A stretch of 64,000 nt of DNA from an uncultured Bizionia sp. (GCA_947496215.1 CANMCF010000014.1:61224-125223); one strand, 5' to 3'; counted from the first letter of the stretch, positions 52,602 to 61,826 are shown. The notes: a model not told the origin generated them from the sequence alone. Numbers and translations are program-made.

Positions 52602-54191
52602 TTATTCATCTTTGCTCAATGCAATTACCTCTTCTATCATTACATCTTTTTGATTGACAACCTCTTCAAAGGCTCCATTGCCATACAATTGATCAGCGAA
52701 TGCCGCCTTTATATATTGTTTCACTTCCTCTTTATAAGCGACGAATACTATGTTTGTTCTTCGTTTTATCTTTAAATATTCCTGAAAGGCAGAAACCACC
52801 TCATCATCGACTTCATAATTTGATATGAAATCCTCACGAGAAATGTTTTCAAGAGTTTCCCTATATTTTTCCAATTCCTCGAAGGCAAAATAGTTGATAT
52901 AGCCTCTGCGTTGCAAAAAAGTAATGGTTTCATTTTGCATATTGGTATCCAACGCTACGAATACGTCGGGAATTATCCCGCCTCCTCCATATACCACTTT
53001 CCCTTTTGGGGTTGTGAACTTCAATGAATCGGCAACTTCAATCTTCTCTGGATCCAAAAGCTCTCCACTATCCAACCTAGAATAATAATCATCGAAATAA
53101 TCTCTATTACCCTTTTCATAGGAACGTTGTATCGAACGCCCCGTTGGTGTATAATATCTTGACACTGTTAAACGTACTGCACTACCATCACCCAATTGCA
53201 TTTCGCGCTGCACCAATCCTTTCCCATAAGAGCGTCTTCCTACGATGGTTCCCTTGTCATTGTCCTGCAAGGCTCCTGCTACGATCTCACTGGCAGAAGC
53301 AGAGTTTTCATCTATCAGGACATAAATATGACCATCTTCAAAATCACCTCGCTTGGTTGCAAAGCTTTTTTCGATCTTACCCCTTTTGTTCTTGGTGAAC
53401 AGAATAAGTTTGTCGTCTTCCAAGAATTCATCGACTATTTGCTCTGCTATTCCTAAAAATCCTCCTGGATTGTCCCTTAAATCCAATGCCAATTCTGTCG
53501 CACCTTGCTTCTTCAACTTCTTGAGTTCTCGTTTGAATTCCTTATAGGTAGATTCTGCAAATCTATTTATTTTAATGTATCCCAATTCTTCTGTTAACAT
53601 ATAGGAGGCATCTACGCTTTTAATTGGAATGTGATCCCTTTTTACTTTGAATTTCAACAACTTCTCCTCCCCTTTTCTGTATACTTCAAGAAGCACATCT
53701 GTATCTATCGGCCCCTTAAGCCTTTTAACCAAATCACCATTGGACAAGTCTCTTCCATATAATGAGTCGCCATTGGCGAAGACGATGCGATCTCCTCCTC
53801 TTATTCCTGCTTTTGCACTGGGACCTCCTTCTATCGCCCTAATTACTGCTATGGAATCCCTGTAGGGGTAGAAACTGATTCCGATGCCTACAAAATCTCC
53901 TTTCATATTCTCTGTAACACGTTCCATATCTTCTTTTGGAATGTATACTGAGTGCGGATCCAAATTCTCCAAAATTCCGTTTACGGTAACATCTACGATG
54001 CTATCTGTATTTATCTCATCGACATATTCATAGTCTATATAATCTATCAGCCTATTTAGCTTGTCTTTTTTGCTGTTAGATGTAAACAACCTATCCGAAC
54101 CATCTTCGAAATTTAATTTCCCTCCTATGAAAATACCAACAGCAACGGCTGTTCCAATAATTAAAGGCAAATATTTCTTATATGTACTCAT
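52602..54191 (-). CDS. S41 family C-terminal processing peptidase with PDZ domain
   Basis: 529 residues. N-terminal membrane anchor/signal (YLPLIIGTAVAVGIFIGGKL), a helical region, a PDZ domain at about 90-175 (IGISFYPYRDSIAVIRAIEGGPSAKAGIRGGDRIV), and the protease core with the Ser in IDENSASASEIVAGAL and the general-base Lys in RRSYGKGLVQ, the Ser-Lys dyad of tail-specific proteases. A further 120 residues follow the core. Periplasmic quality control or processing. Its ATG overlaps the stop of the dCMP deaminase gene upstream (ATGA), so they are translated together. Confidence 0.94.
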   Translation of the reverse strand: MSTYKKYLPLIIGTAVAVGIFIGGKLNFEDGSDRLFTSNSKKDKLNRLIDYIDYEYVDEINTDSIVDVTVNGILENLDPHSVYIPKEDMERVTENMKGDFVGIGISFYPYRDSIAVIRAIEGGPSAKAGIRGGDRIVFANGDSLYGRDLSNGDLVKRLKGPIDTDVLLEVYRKGEEKLLKFKVKRDHIPIKSVDASYMLTEELGYIKINRFAESTYKEFKRELKKLKKQGATELALDLRDNPGGFLGIAEQIVDEFLEDDKLILFTKNKRGKIEKSFATKRGDFEDGHIYVLIDENSASASEIVAGALQDNDKGTIVGRRSYGKGLVQREMQLGDGSAVRLTVSRYYTPTGRSIQRSYEKGNRDYFDDYYSRLDSGELLDPEKIEVADSLKFTTPKGKVVYGGGGIIPDVFVALDTNMQNETITFLQRRGYINYFAFEELEKYRETLENISREDFISNYEVDDEVVSAFQEYLKIKRRTNIVFVAYKEEVKQYIKAAFADQLYGNGAFEEVVNQKDVMIEEVIALSKDE

Positions 54192-54622
54192 CAGGCTTTC
54201 AAATCTTCAATTTGTTGTAATTTAATCCCTGCCTTTTCTAAAAACACAAGGCCAGAATCATCTTTGTAACCATCTTTGTAAACTACTCTCACAATTCCAG
54301 ATTGATGTATCAACTTGCTACATTCCTTGCAAGGTGACATTGTAATATACAATGTTGCGCCTTTGCAGGATTGTGTGGATGAGGCTACTTTCAAGATGGC
54401 ATTGGCTTCTGCATGTAGAACATACCATTTCGTATATCCTTCGTCATCTTCACAAAAATTTTCAAATCCAGTGGGAGTTCCATTAAATCCATCGGAAATT
54501 ATCATCCTGTCCTTAACTATGAGTGCTCCTACTTGTTTTCTTTTGCAAAAGGAAAGTTTCCCCCATTCTTCGGCAATTCTCAAATACGCTTTGTCGTATT
54601 TATGTTGTTTATGTTTTGGCAT
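54191..54622 (-). CDS. dCMP deaminase (ComEB-type cytidylate deaminase)
   Basis: 143 residues from ATG 54622 (MPKHKQHKYDKAYLRIAEEWGKLSFC); an in-frame ATG at 54691 would add 23 atypical residues. Zinc motifs: VLHAEANAIL (His and catalytic Glu) and MSPCKECSKLI (two Cys). KRKQVGALIVKDRMIISDGFNGTPTGF is typical of deoxycytidylate deaminases, which make dUMP for thymidylate synthesis. Overlaps the S41 protease start by 1 base. Confidence 0.93.
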   Translation of the reverse strand: MPKHKQHKYDKAYLRIAEEWGKLSFCKRKQVGALIVKDRMIISDGFNGTPTGFENFCEDDEGYTKWYVLHAEANAILKVASSTQSCKGATLYITMSPCKECSKLIHQSGIVRVVYKDGYKDDSGLVFLEKAGIKLQQIEDLKA

Positions 54623-54864
54623 TGATTTTAATAAAACTGTTTTTCTCCATCTAGAAGAATGGCAGAAATGGGTATGGGCTAACTTACCCATACATGTCTT
54701 TCACGAACTAGTATCCCAATTTGTAAAAAATGAAATACAATCCTAACAAACTAATACAACGAAGATAAGCTGTTAGTATTTTAATTACAATGCAAAAAAG
54801 AAGATTTATGAAAATTTTATACTATTACTTTCAAAACAGCCATAAAAGGGCTTAGTCTAGTGTT

Positions 54865-55452
54865 TTAAAAGACACTTCTATTCAATAACATAGGAATCAC
54901 CAACCCAACGACTATTGCAGAAACGACCATTATCCAATCTCTTTTGGAAAACCTGAAAACAGTTTGGGTCAAATATCCCAAGAACAGGACTATGAACACA
55001 ATGATCACTTGAGCAATCTCTATTCCTAGTGCAAACTCCAAAAGTGTCACCAGTTTATTGTCCCCTTTGCCAACCAAAATGGTCAATTCCCTTGCGAAGC
55101 CCAAACCATGCACCAAGCCAAAGAACAATGTGGAAAAAAACAAAATCCCTACTTTCTCTTTTTGTGCTCCCTTGCCAGCCGTAAAAACATTGAAAAGCGC
55201 TACTATTGCTATGGTAACTGGAATTAAGAACTCAATGATGCTTGCAGAGACCCTTACCGCTCCATAAGTAGCTAGAATTAAAGACAACGTATGCCCTACC
55301 GTAAAAACGGTAACCAGCAAAAAGACACGTTTCCAGTCCTTGAACAAATAAGGCACCGTTAATACTATTAAAAACAAGACATGATCGTAAGCGTTTATGT
55401 CCAATACATGGTTGATACCATATTGTATGTTAAACCAGAGTTCTTCTAACAT
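54865..55452 (-). CDS. HupE/UreJ family membrane protein
   Basis: 195 residues with about six hydrophobic helices. HupE/UreJ_2 signatures: GINHVLDINAYDHVLFLIVLTVPYLF (His and Asp in the first helix), VFTVGHTLSLILATYG, FFGLVHGLGFARELT (second His pair), LEFALGIEIAQVIIVFIVL. The family is implicated in nickel or cobalt permeation in urease and hydrogenase loci, but no such genes are nearby and flavobacterial members usually stand alone. Monocistronic. Confidence 0.9.
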   Translation of the reverse strand: MLEELWFNIQYGINHVLDINAYDHVLFLIVLTVPYLFKDWKRVFLLVTVFTVGHTLSLILATYGAVRVSASIIEFLIPVTIAIVALFNVFTAGKGAQKEKVGILFFSTLFFGLVHGLGFARELTILVGKGDNKLVTLLEFALGIEIAQVIIVFIVLFLGYLTQTVFRFSKRDWIMVVSAIVVGLVIPMLLNRSVF

Positions 55453-55860
55453 TGTAAGTATGATTTTTAGGGTGAATCAAATATACATTAAAAAACCAAA
55501 AAAAGACAACTATCCTTATCGTTTTGCATCATCTGGGAGTACATCGTTGCATTGTGAGAAAAGTCATCCAATCAAAATGCATTTTTTTTCAATTCAATGA
55601 TTTTTCAAAACTTGAAACACAAAAAAAACAATGCTCCCGCAAAGCCTATATTGATTTCCTTACGTATATATGTTACTTAATTTTAAACAAATAACAATCA
55701 AAATGTCAAGAATTGCATCTTATCCCTATTTATACTCCGAAAAGCTACAATTCAATGTCATTCAGCTAATTAATTTTCCAGAATTCAAGGTTATCTTTAC
55801 TTTTTGATCGGAAATAACTGAATGTTAATCCATTAACTTTTTTTAACAATTAATTAAACC
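55453..55860. other. Upstream region of the first chitinase gene
   Basis: 408 bp between divergent genes with no coding frame I trust. It holds the 31-bp element at 55747-55777 that recurs upstream of the second chitinase gene; a weak -7 match TATCTTTA lies at 55792-55799. Confidence 0.6.
55747..55777 (+). promoter_or_regulatory. Shared 31-bp upstream element, copy 1 (chitinase 1)
   Basis: Differs at one position from 57882-57912, upstream of the second chitinase gene. Core ATTCA, GTCATTCAGCTAATTAATTT. It starts 114 bp before the ATG of chitinase 1; similarity continues weakly, ungapped, for about 28 bp further upstream (from CTTATC). Candidate binding site or promoter region for co-regulation. 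Confidence 0.75.
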
Positions 55861-57699
55861 ATGAAAAAAAATTACGAACCCCTCAAACCTTTTTGTTTTC
55901 AAATTCCTTACTTGAAATCAGCCCTACTTTTAATTTTATTAAGCGTTACAAGCATAACTTATGCACAAGTAAACACGGGAGGAAATGCCACGACTTCTGA
56001 TCACCAAAAACAAGTAATTGGCTATATAACCAATTGGGATGCATGGAAGACCACTAGTGCTGGGGTACCAGGTCCAGGTGCATTAACCCACTTGAACATC
56101 GATTATTCAAAATACACCATCTTGAACTATTCCTTCTTTGGAGTAGCCAACGATGGGTCACTTCATAGTGGAGACCACAGAAACCAACAAATCTATCAAG
56201 ATGGTGTAGAACAACAACCTGAAGACATCTTTCATACGGATATATATAGTAGTTGGGACATGCACATCTTGTTTGGAGAAATAGACCCTATTCAATATGT
56301 CAATGCAGCAGCCAAGCAACGAGCAGAAGATCAAGGTTTTGAAGTTGAACTGGAAGGCACCACTTGGACTCAACCAACATGGGGCCTAAGCGGAAATCTC
56401 CCAATACCATTGCATATGGAAAATGGAGCACCTGGTCTTTTGGATTTGGCACATCAGGAAGGTGTCTTGGTTATGGCTTCCATTGGAGGCTGGAGCATGT
56501 GCAAGCACTTTTACGAAATGGCTGCTGACCCGGTAAAGAAGGCAAGATTCATTGCCGATTGCGAAAAATTGATTGCCGTTGGTTTTGACGGAATCGATTT
56601 GGACTGGGAATACCCAGGCCCTTTTTCTGGAATGAACTTTACGGGTACACAAGCGGACTACGCCAATTTCGAAGCCCTTGTCCAAGACATAAGAACAGCT
56701 ATAGGCCCAGATAAATTGATAACAGCTGCAATGGCTGCTGACCCTGCAAAACTTCAGGATTTCAATTGGTCTGGATTGGCAACGAACATGGATTACTTCA
56801 ATATGATGACCTACGACTACAATGGAGGTTGGTCCAACATAGCAGGACACAACTCCCCTTTACACCCATATACAGGTGCTGAAGTTTCAAATTTCAGCTG
56901 GGAGTCCACATTGAACAAGCTTGTCGAACTTGGTGTACCTAAAAGCAAAATTTGCATGGGAGCACCTTTCTATGGTAGAGGTGTCGTTACCGATGGCGCA
57001 GCGGACCTAAATGCTCCGACCGTAAAAACTTCGGTAACCGTTCAACCTGATGGTCCTATAATGTCTGCTGCAGATTTCACCAATTGGCCATTGAACGTAT
57101 ACGACGGGACACCCAATCATTTTTTCATAAAACAACAAGCCTTGTCTGCAAATAGCGGATGGACTAGAGAGTGGGATGATGAGGCAAAAGTACCTTATCT
57201 CACAAATGGAAATTTCTTCTTGAGTTATGATGATGAGGAATCCTTATGTGCAAAAGCAGAATTCATCAACGAGAATGAGCTTGCAGGAACCATAATATGG
57301 ACAGTTTACGGTGATTTGGAAATTAGCGGTACAGCTACATCCTATGGAGCAAAGCTAAAGAAGTGGTCCAATGTCAGCTCTCCATTGGTAAATAAGATCA
57401 ATGAGGTTTTCGCCAATCCAAGTCTAGGCATAAATGAAGTATCTCAAACAGGAGATTTCTCAATATACCCAAACCCTTTCACCACAGATTTGAACATAAA
57501 ACTCGGAAACACCTTCAATCGACTTGAATCTGTAAAAATATTTGATATAAAAGGTGCCATGGTCTACCAAGAGACATTGTCAGATAACCTAAACGAATAT
57601 ACCATTTCCCCTTCCATATCATCTGGAGGAGTATATTTCCTCAAACTTTATGGAGAAAACAATGAGGTGCTGGGAACTGAAAAAATAATAAAAAAATAG
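55861..57699 (+). CDS. Secreted GH18 chitinase with T9SS sorting domain
   Basis: 612 residues. Signal peptide about 18-36 (SALLLILLSVTSITYAQ). The GH18 TIM barrel spans about 45-490 with KQVIGYITNWDAW, a conserved MASIGGWSMCKHF strand and the catalytic GFDGIDLDWEYPG, where Glu250 is the acid of DxxDxDxE; MTYDYNGGW and GTIIWTVYGDLE complete the site. The last about 75 residues are a type A T9SS sorting domain (FSIYPNPFTTDLNIK, GGVYFLKLYGE, EKIIKK). Hydrolyses chitin outside the cell. Probably co-regulated with the second chitinase through the 31-bp element. Confidence 0.96.
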   Translation: MKKNYEPLKPFCFQIPYLKSALLLILLSVTSITYAQVNTGGNATTSDHQKQVIGYITNWDAWKTTSAGVPGPGALTHLNIDYSKYTILNYSFFGVANDGSLHSGDHRNQQIYQDGVEQQPEDIFHTDIYSSWDMHILFGEIDPIQYVNAAAKQRAEDQGFEVELEGTTWTQPTWGLSGNLPIPLHMENGAPGLLDLAHQEGVLVMASIGGWSMCKHFYEMAADPVKKARFIADCEKLIAVGFDGIDLDWEYPGPFSGMNFTGTQADYANFEALVQDIRTAIGPDKLITAAMAADPAKLQDFNWSGLATNMDYFNMMTYDYNGGWSNIAGHNSPLHPYTGAEVSNFSWESTLNKLVELGVPKSKICMGAPFYGRGVVTDGAADLNAPTVKTSVTVQPDGPIMSAADFTNWPLNVYDGTPNHFFIKQQALSANSGWTREWDDEAKVPYLTNGNFFLSYDDEESLCAKAEFINENELAGTIIWTVYGDLEISGTATSYGAKLKKWSNVSSPLVNKINEVFANPSLGINEVSQTGDFSIYPNPFTTDLNIKLGNTFNRLESVKIFDIKGAMVYQETLSDNLNEYTISPSISSGGVYFLKLYGENNEVLGTEKIIKK

Positions 57700-57731
57700 T
57701 ATTTACAATTAGATAATAGATGAACCCCTTT

Positions 57732-57770
57732 TAAAAGCACTGCTAACTCGTACAAGCAGTGCTTTTATAC
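57732..57770 (+). terminator. Intrinsic terminator after chitinase 1
   Basis: 13-bp stem TAAAAGCACTGCT (57732-57744) / AGCAGTGCTTTTA (57755-57767), 10-nt loop. Chitinase 2 is therefore a separate transcription unit. Confidence 0.85.
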
Positions 57771-57881
57771 AATTATCACAAGATAACAGTTTCATTTGAA
57801 TCTATTTCCTACTTATTTCCCAAAAAAACCAATAAAAACACAAAAAATTACGCCTTATCACTGATTACCCTCTAAAAATCC

Positions 57882-57912
57882 ACAATTCAGTGTCATTCAG
57901 CTAATTAATTTT
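57882..57912 (+). promoter_or_regulatory. Shared 31-bp upstream element, copy 2 (chitinase 2)
   Basis: 30 of 31 positions identical to 55747-55777, same orientation, 106 bp before the chitinase 2 ATG. The coding sequences of the two chitinases are clearly diverged, so retention of this element suggests selection. Confidence 0.75.
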
Positions 57913-57987
57913 TTAAAACACTCAATTATAAATAATTTCATATCAATTTATTTCAATTGAACCCTTAAACAAAAACACAAGAAAATC

Positions 57988-59715
57988 ATGAGAAATTCTA
58001 CTTGCATAACTATTTTACTAGCTATGATAACTAGTATTGCCAGCTATGGCCAATACACTTTTCCAGATTGCTTTGATGTATACGATCAAGCAAATGCCCC
58101 TTTCAGCCAAGGAGGTCAAGCCTCTTTGGACGGCGTTAACTATGAAGCAAAATATTGGGTTGACACTCCGCCTCCTGGTGAAGCGTGGAACAACCTAGGT
58201 CCTTGCGGTGATGCTTCAGGAATACTTGGAGATCCTTTTCCAGAGAAAAGAAAAGTAATAGGATATATGCCAACTTGGCAATCTTCCTATGATTTTTCTG
58301 ACTACGACCCGAGTAAACTGTCCCATGTCATCGTCTCCTTTTTGGATTTCAAGGCCGTGGATGTCGGTGACGTTTATGACAATATGGATTATACCAGTGA
58401 CGACTTCGTTTCGGACATCGTATTTTCTGAAAAGTCAGTGACCGCAGTAGACTCATTATTAACACATAGCACCACCAACCTATTGAGTGTTTCCCATGCC
58501 GCCGACACCAAAGTAATGGTAGCTATTGGAGGCGCCATAGACTACGGTTTCCTCTGGTTGATGAACCGCTATTACAATGATGACCAAAAGATAACGGAAA
58601 TCGCACAATTGATGGTGAATTACGTCGAATCCAGAGGTATAGATGGTATCGATTTAGATATGGAATGTTGGTGGATAGACAATAGCATAAACAAAACAGT
58701 GGATGAAGGTGGTAGAATTAGAGGAAGCAATTTTGGAGCTCCGGATGACGGCCCTCATGTCGCTGGTATAGGAATCACCAATTTGGCTAGAAAAATCAAA
58801 GAATTAAAACCCGACATCATATTGTCTTCCGTTGTTTTTGGTACAGGTTGGTATGGAAACAACTATGATGAAGCAATGGCCGAATATTTGGATTGGATAG
58901 GTATATTCACATATGACCTTACTGGCTCTTGGGATGAAACTCCATTTGGACCACATGGTGCATTGCGAAAGCTTCCTTTGAACTCATATCCTTCTCAAAC
59001 TGCGGACAATCCAATTTATTCGGCAGAGGAGATTTTAGAATACTGGATGGGTATTGCCACACCTGTATGGAATCATGATGGAGGTTTCGACATAGAGAGA
59101 AACAAACTCTGCATTGGAGCCCCTTTTTATGGCTATGATTTTTCCACTCCGAAACCCAATGGTGGCAATGGTTATGAATTTGAAAAGTATGCAGACATCG
59201 TTGCCAAATATCCAAACGCGCCTATTTCCTATGACCCATTGTCTCCTGGGGACTTCAACGGGCACATCAATCAGGATGGAGAAATTCTATATTATGAAAC
59301 GCCAATGAGAATACGAGATAAGATGGAGTTTGTGTACGATTATGGTCATCAAGGAATAATTATTTGGGAATTGACTACAGATTTACATCCGACTCATCAA
59401 TACAGTTTACTCAACAACATTGCAGACGAAAATGACATACAGTGTGCAGAAGCTGCATTATGCGATACGCTATCGGTAGATTCCATGAGTGAGGTGGATG
59501 ATGCAGCAAAATTATATTTCAATGACAATAGCATACATTATGACTTCACACAACTTCTCAATCATCCACAAAACATAGAAATATTTGATTTGACAGGAAG
59601 AAAGGTAATGACACATAAAGTAACAGTTGACAAAGGCGATTTTCCATTTAACTCGTCTAATGGGATATATATAATAAAAGGAGAAGGTTTGTCCAAACTC
59701 ATATATGTGTATTAA
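57988..59715 (+). CDS. Secreted GH18 chitinase with N-terminal chitin-binding module
   Basis: 575 residues. Signal peptide 1-21. A CBM5/12-like chitin-binding module at about 38-75 (ASLDGVNYEAKYWVDTPPP, WNNLGPC). GH18 barrel about 88-490: RKVIGYMPTWQSSYDF, VMVAIGGAIDYGFLW, the catalytic GIDGIDLDMECWW with Glu226 (Met replaces the usual Trp), IGIFTYDLTGSWDE, GIIIWELTTDLHP. The C-terminal about 60 residues look like a shortened T9SS sorting domain (IEIFDLTGRKVMTHK, NGIYIIKGEGLSKLIYVY). Different architecture from chitinase 1, so likely complementary activity. Confidence 0.95.
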   Translation: MRNSTCITILLAMITSIASYGQYTFPDCFDVYDQANAPFSQGGQASLDGVNYEAKYWVDTPPPGEAWNNLGPCGDASGILGDPFPEKRKVIGYMPTWQSSYDFSDYDPSKLSHVIVSFLDFKAVDVGDVYDNMDYTSDDFVSDIVFSEKSVTAVDSLLTHSTTNLLSVSHAADTKVMVAIGGAIDYGFLWLMNRYYNDDQKITEIAQLMVNYVESRGIDGIDLDMECWWIDNSINKTVDEGGRIRGSNFGAPDDGPHVAGIGITNLARKIKELKPDIILSSVVFGTGWYGNNYDEAMAEYLDWIGIFTYDLTGSWDETPFGPHGALRKLPLNSYPSQTADNPIYSAEEILEYWMGIATPVWNHDGGFDIERNKLCIGAPFYGYDFSTPKPNGGNGYEFEKYADIVAKYPNAPISYDPLSPGDFNGHINQDGEILYYETPMRIRDKMEFVYDYGHQGIIIWELTTDLHPTHQYSLLNNIADENDIQCAEAALCDTLSVDSMSEVDDAAKLYFNDNSIHYDFTQLLNHPQNIEIFDLTGRKVMTHKVTVDKGDFPFNSSNGIYIIKGEGLSKLIYVY

Positions 59716-59720
59716 TTTTG

Positions 59721-59859
59721 CATCAATAATGCGAACTCAATCAATATGAAATGTGAGTGGGACGCTGGTTAGCTTCTAATCTAAAAAATAAAAGCCTCTA
59801 AATTTAGAGGCTTTTATTTTTACAAAGAATTTATATTGGTTGAGTTCGCATTATTGTTG
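59721..59859. repeat. Imperfect 29-bp inverted repeat enclosing a terminator
   Basis: 59721-59749 and the complement of 59831-59859 match at 26 of 29 positions; common core AATAATGCGAACTCAA. About 80 bp lie between, including a palindromic terminator. No clear target-site duplication. It could be a small non-autonomous mobile element remnant or a long RNA stem. Confidence 0.55.
59786..59820. terminator. Palindromic terminator after chitinase 2
   Basis: 17-bp complementary arms 59786-59802 and 59803-59819; core AAAAGCCTCTAAA / TTTAGAGGCTTTT, T-rich after. It lies inside the larger inverted repeat. Confidence 0.85.
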
Positions 59860-59921
59860 TTTAAGATTTAAAAACATATATAAAGAGAAAAGTTTAATTT
59901 ATGTTTAAGCCTTGTAAATAA

Positions 59922-59953
59922 AAAAGGGTTTAGAAACCAATCTAAACCCTTTT
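59922..59953 (-). terminator. Terminator downstream of tRNA-Leu
   Basis: 13-bp stem AAAAGGGTTTAGA (59922-59934) / TCTAAACCCTTTT (59941-59953), 6-nt loop. On the reverse strand it follows the 3' end of the tRNA by 1 base, so it probably ends the tRNA precursor. Confidence 0.85.
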
Positions 59954-59954
59954 G

Positions 59955-60036
59955 TACTCAAGGTGGGAATCGAACCCACACTCCCGAAAGAACTGGATTT
60001 TGAATCCAGCGCGTCTACCAATTCCGCCACTTGAGC
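59955..60036 (-). tRNA. tRNA-Leu (anticodon CAA)
   Basis: 82 nt on the reverse strand, class II with a long variable arm. Acceptor GCTCAAG pairs with CTTGAGT (first pair G-U); D-arm contains GGTAGA; anticodon stem CTGGA / TCCAG with the loop TTCAAAA, anticodon CAA; T-arm GTGGGTTCGATTCCCAC; discriminator A. CCA is not encoded. Confidence 0.95.
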
Positions 60037-60121
60037 AATTAAGCGATGCAAAAGTATATCTTTTTTCTTAAAAAACTAGAAAATAGTGTGCATTTTTTCT
60101 GTGATAGAAGAAAAAAAACTC

Positions 60122-60129
60122 TAAATTTG
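60122..60129 (+). promoter_or_regulatory. -7 element of the prs promoter
   Basis: TAAATTTG, exact TAnnTTTG, 53 bp before the ATG at 60183, giving a leader of about 47 nt. Confidence 0.62.
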
Positions 60130-60149
60130 CACCCAATTAAAAAACAACA

Positions 60150-60164
60150 CAGTGTTAAACACTG
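60150..60164. promoter_or_regulatory. 15-bp palindrome in the prs leader
   Basis: CAGTGTT, A, AACACTG. Perfect 7-bp half-sites with a 1-bp centre, too tight for an RNA hairpin, so possibly a protein-binding site just after the transcription start. Confidence 0.35.
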
Positions 60165-60182
60165 CAAAACAACATTTTAACT

Positions 60183-61124
60183 ATGCCTAACATACTACCG
60201 GACGCAAAGATTTTTTCTATAACGCAAAGTAAAACTTTAGCTGAAAAAATTGCCAAGGCCTATGGGGCTTCTTTAGGAAATGTTATTACCTCCAAATATA
60301 GTGATGGAGAATTTCAACCTTCATATGAAGAATCTATACGAGGAAAGCGAATTTTCATTATTGGATCCACAAATCCAAGTTCAGAGAATTTAATGGAAAT
60401 GTTGTTGATGTTGGACGCAGCCAAACGTGCCTCAGCAAGACACATTACCGCTGTCTTGCCTTACTTTGGTTGGGCAAGACAAGATAGAAAAGACAAGCCA
60501 AGAGTACCTATTGCTGCAAAATTGGTCGCCAAGATGCTGGAAGTAGCTGGAGCTACGCGTATCATAACGATGGATTTGCATGCAGACCAAATACAAGGTT
60601 TCTTTGAAAAACCTGTGGATCATCTATTTGCTTCGACGGTTTTCTTACCATACTTGAAAAGTCTAGGATTAGACAACTTAACCATAGCTTCACCAGATAT
60701 GGGAGGTTCCAAAAGAGCTTACGCATACTCCAAAGCTTTGGAAAGCGATGTTGTTATCTGTTACAAGCAAAGAGCTAAAGCCAATGTTATTTCCCATATG
60801 GAATTAATTGGAGATGTTACTGGTAAGAACGTTGTCTTGGTAGATGATATGGTAGATACTGCTGGAACGTTGACAAAAGCAGCAGATTTAATGATGGAGC
60901 GTGGAGCACTTAGCGTGAGAGCCATTTGCACTCACCCCATTTTATCTGGAAATGCATACGAAAGGCTTGAAAACTCAAAATTGGAAGAATTGATCGTAAC
61001 CGATTCAATCCCTGTAAAACATGAAAGCAAGAAAATAAAAGTATTGAGTTGTGCAAATTTATTTGCTGAGGTGATGTATAACGTGCATCATAACAAATCA
61101 ATAAGTTCAAAATTCTTAATGTAA
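60183..61124 (+). CDS. prs: Ribose-phosphate pyrophosphokinase
   Basis: 313 residues; makes PRPP from ribose 5-phosphate and ATP for nucleotide, His and Trp synthesis. Motifs: SDGEFQPSYEESIRG, YFGWARQDRKDKPRVPIAAKLVA (ATP binding), MDLHADQIQGFF, and the PRPP loop NVVLVDDMVDTAGTL. Class I enzyme of normal length. 23 bp before rplY on the same strand, a common pairing in many bacteria, so probably co-transcribed. Confidence 0.97.
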   Translation: MPNILPDAKIFSITQSKTLAEKIAKAYGASLGNVITSKYSDGEFQPSYEESIRGKRIFIIGSTNPSSENLMEMLLMLDAAKRASARHITAVLPYFGWARQDRKDKPRVPIAAKLVAKMLEVAGATRIITMDLHADQIQGFFEKPVDHLFASTVFLPYLKSLGLDNLTIASPDMGGSKRAYAYSKALESDVVICYKQRAKANVISHMELIGDVTGKNVVLVDDMVDTAGTLTKAADLMMERGALSVRAICTHPILSGNAYERLENSKLEELIVTDSIPVKHESKKIKVLSCANLFAEVMYNVHHNKSISSKFLM

Positions 61125-61147
61125 TTAATAATTAAATATAAATAAAA

Positions 61148-61768
61148 ATGAAATCGATTACAATCAACGGATCTCAAAGAGAAAGCGTGGGCAGAAAAGC
61201 AACGAAAGCCTTACGTAATGCTGGTCAGGTTCCTTGCGTATTATACGGAGGAGACAAGTCAGTGCATTTCTCAGCAGCTGAATTAGCATTCTCAAAATTG
61301 GTTTACACACCAAACGCGCATACAGTTGTAATTGCCTTGGAAAATGGTGAAACTTACAATGCCATTCTACAAGACATTCAATTTCACCCAGTAACAGACA
61401 GAATTCTACACATAGATTTCTATCAATTGTTTGATGACAAGGAAATCTCTATGGACATTCCAGTTTCATTTGTTGGAAACTCAAAAGGAGTAAGAAACGG
61501 TGGTGTTTTGCGTAAGAACAAACGTAGCTTGAGAATAAAGGCCTTACCAGGCAACTTGCCAGATTTCATCGAAGCGGATATTTCCGAGCTTAAAATTGGT
61601 AACAAGCTATACATTACCACCTTGGAGAACGAAGCATACAAATTCATGCACCCAGAAAACACTGTTGTATGTCTAGTTAAACGCTCTAGAACAACTGTGG
61701 AAGATGAGGATGAAGATGAAGATGAAGATGCTTCAGCTACTGAAGGAGATGCTCCAGCAGCGGAATAA
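61148..61768 (+). CDS. rplY: 50S ribosomal protein L25/general stress protein Ctc
   Basis: 206 residues. L25 domain at 1-95 ([33 protein letters not shown], which binds 5S rRNA) and the Ctc/TL5 C-terminal beta domain at about 98-185 ([38 protein letters not shown]). The end is a very acidic low-complexity tail ([22 protein letters not shown]) encoded by GATGAA-type repeats. Downstream of prs in one operon, followed by a terminator. Confidence 0.96.
   Translation: MKSITINGSQRESVGRKATKALRNAGQVPCVLYGGDKSVHFSAAELAFSKLVYTPNAHTVVIALENGETYNAILQDIQFHPVTDRILHIDFYQLFDDKEISMDIPVSFVGNSKGVRNGGVLRKNKRSLRIKALPGNLPDFIEADISELKIGNKLYITTLENEAYKFMHPENTVVCLVKRSRTTVEDEDEDEDEDASATEGDAPAAE
61703..61730 (+). repeat. 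GATGAA microsatellite in rplY
   Basis: Four and two-thirds units of GATGA(A/G) encode the Glu-Asp tail of L25. In-frame hexamer slippage would change tail length without disrupting the gene. Confidence 0.7.
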
Positions 61769-61792
61769 ACATTAAAATCTCTTTAAAATAAA

Positions 61793-61826
61793 AAAAAGCA
61801 TTCTGTCAATTCAGAATGCTTTTTTA
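61793..61826 (+). terminator. Intrinsic terminator after rplY
   Basis: 13-bp stem AAAAAGCATTCTG (61793-61805) / CAGAATGCTTTTT (61812-61824), 6-nt loop, T run. Its second arm is shared with an alternative downstream hairpin. Confidence 0.85.

Noticed and set aside
59750..59785. Sequence containing GGTTAGCTTCTAATC that looks like a tRNA-Arg anticodon arm
   Set aside because: The stem does not pair properly and no D-, T- or acceptor arm is found around it.
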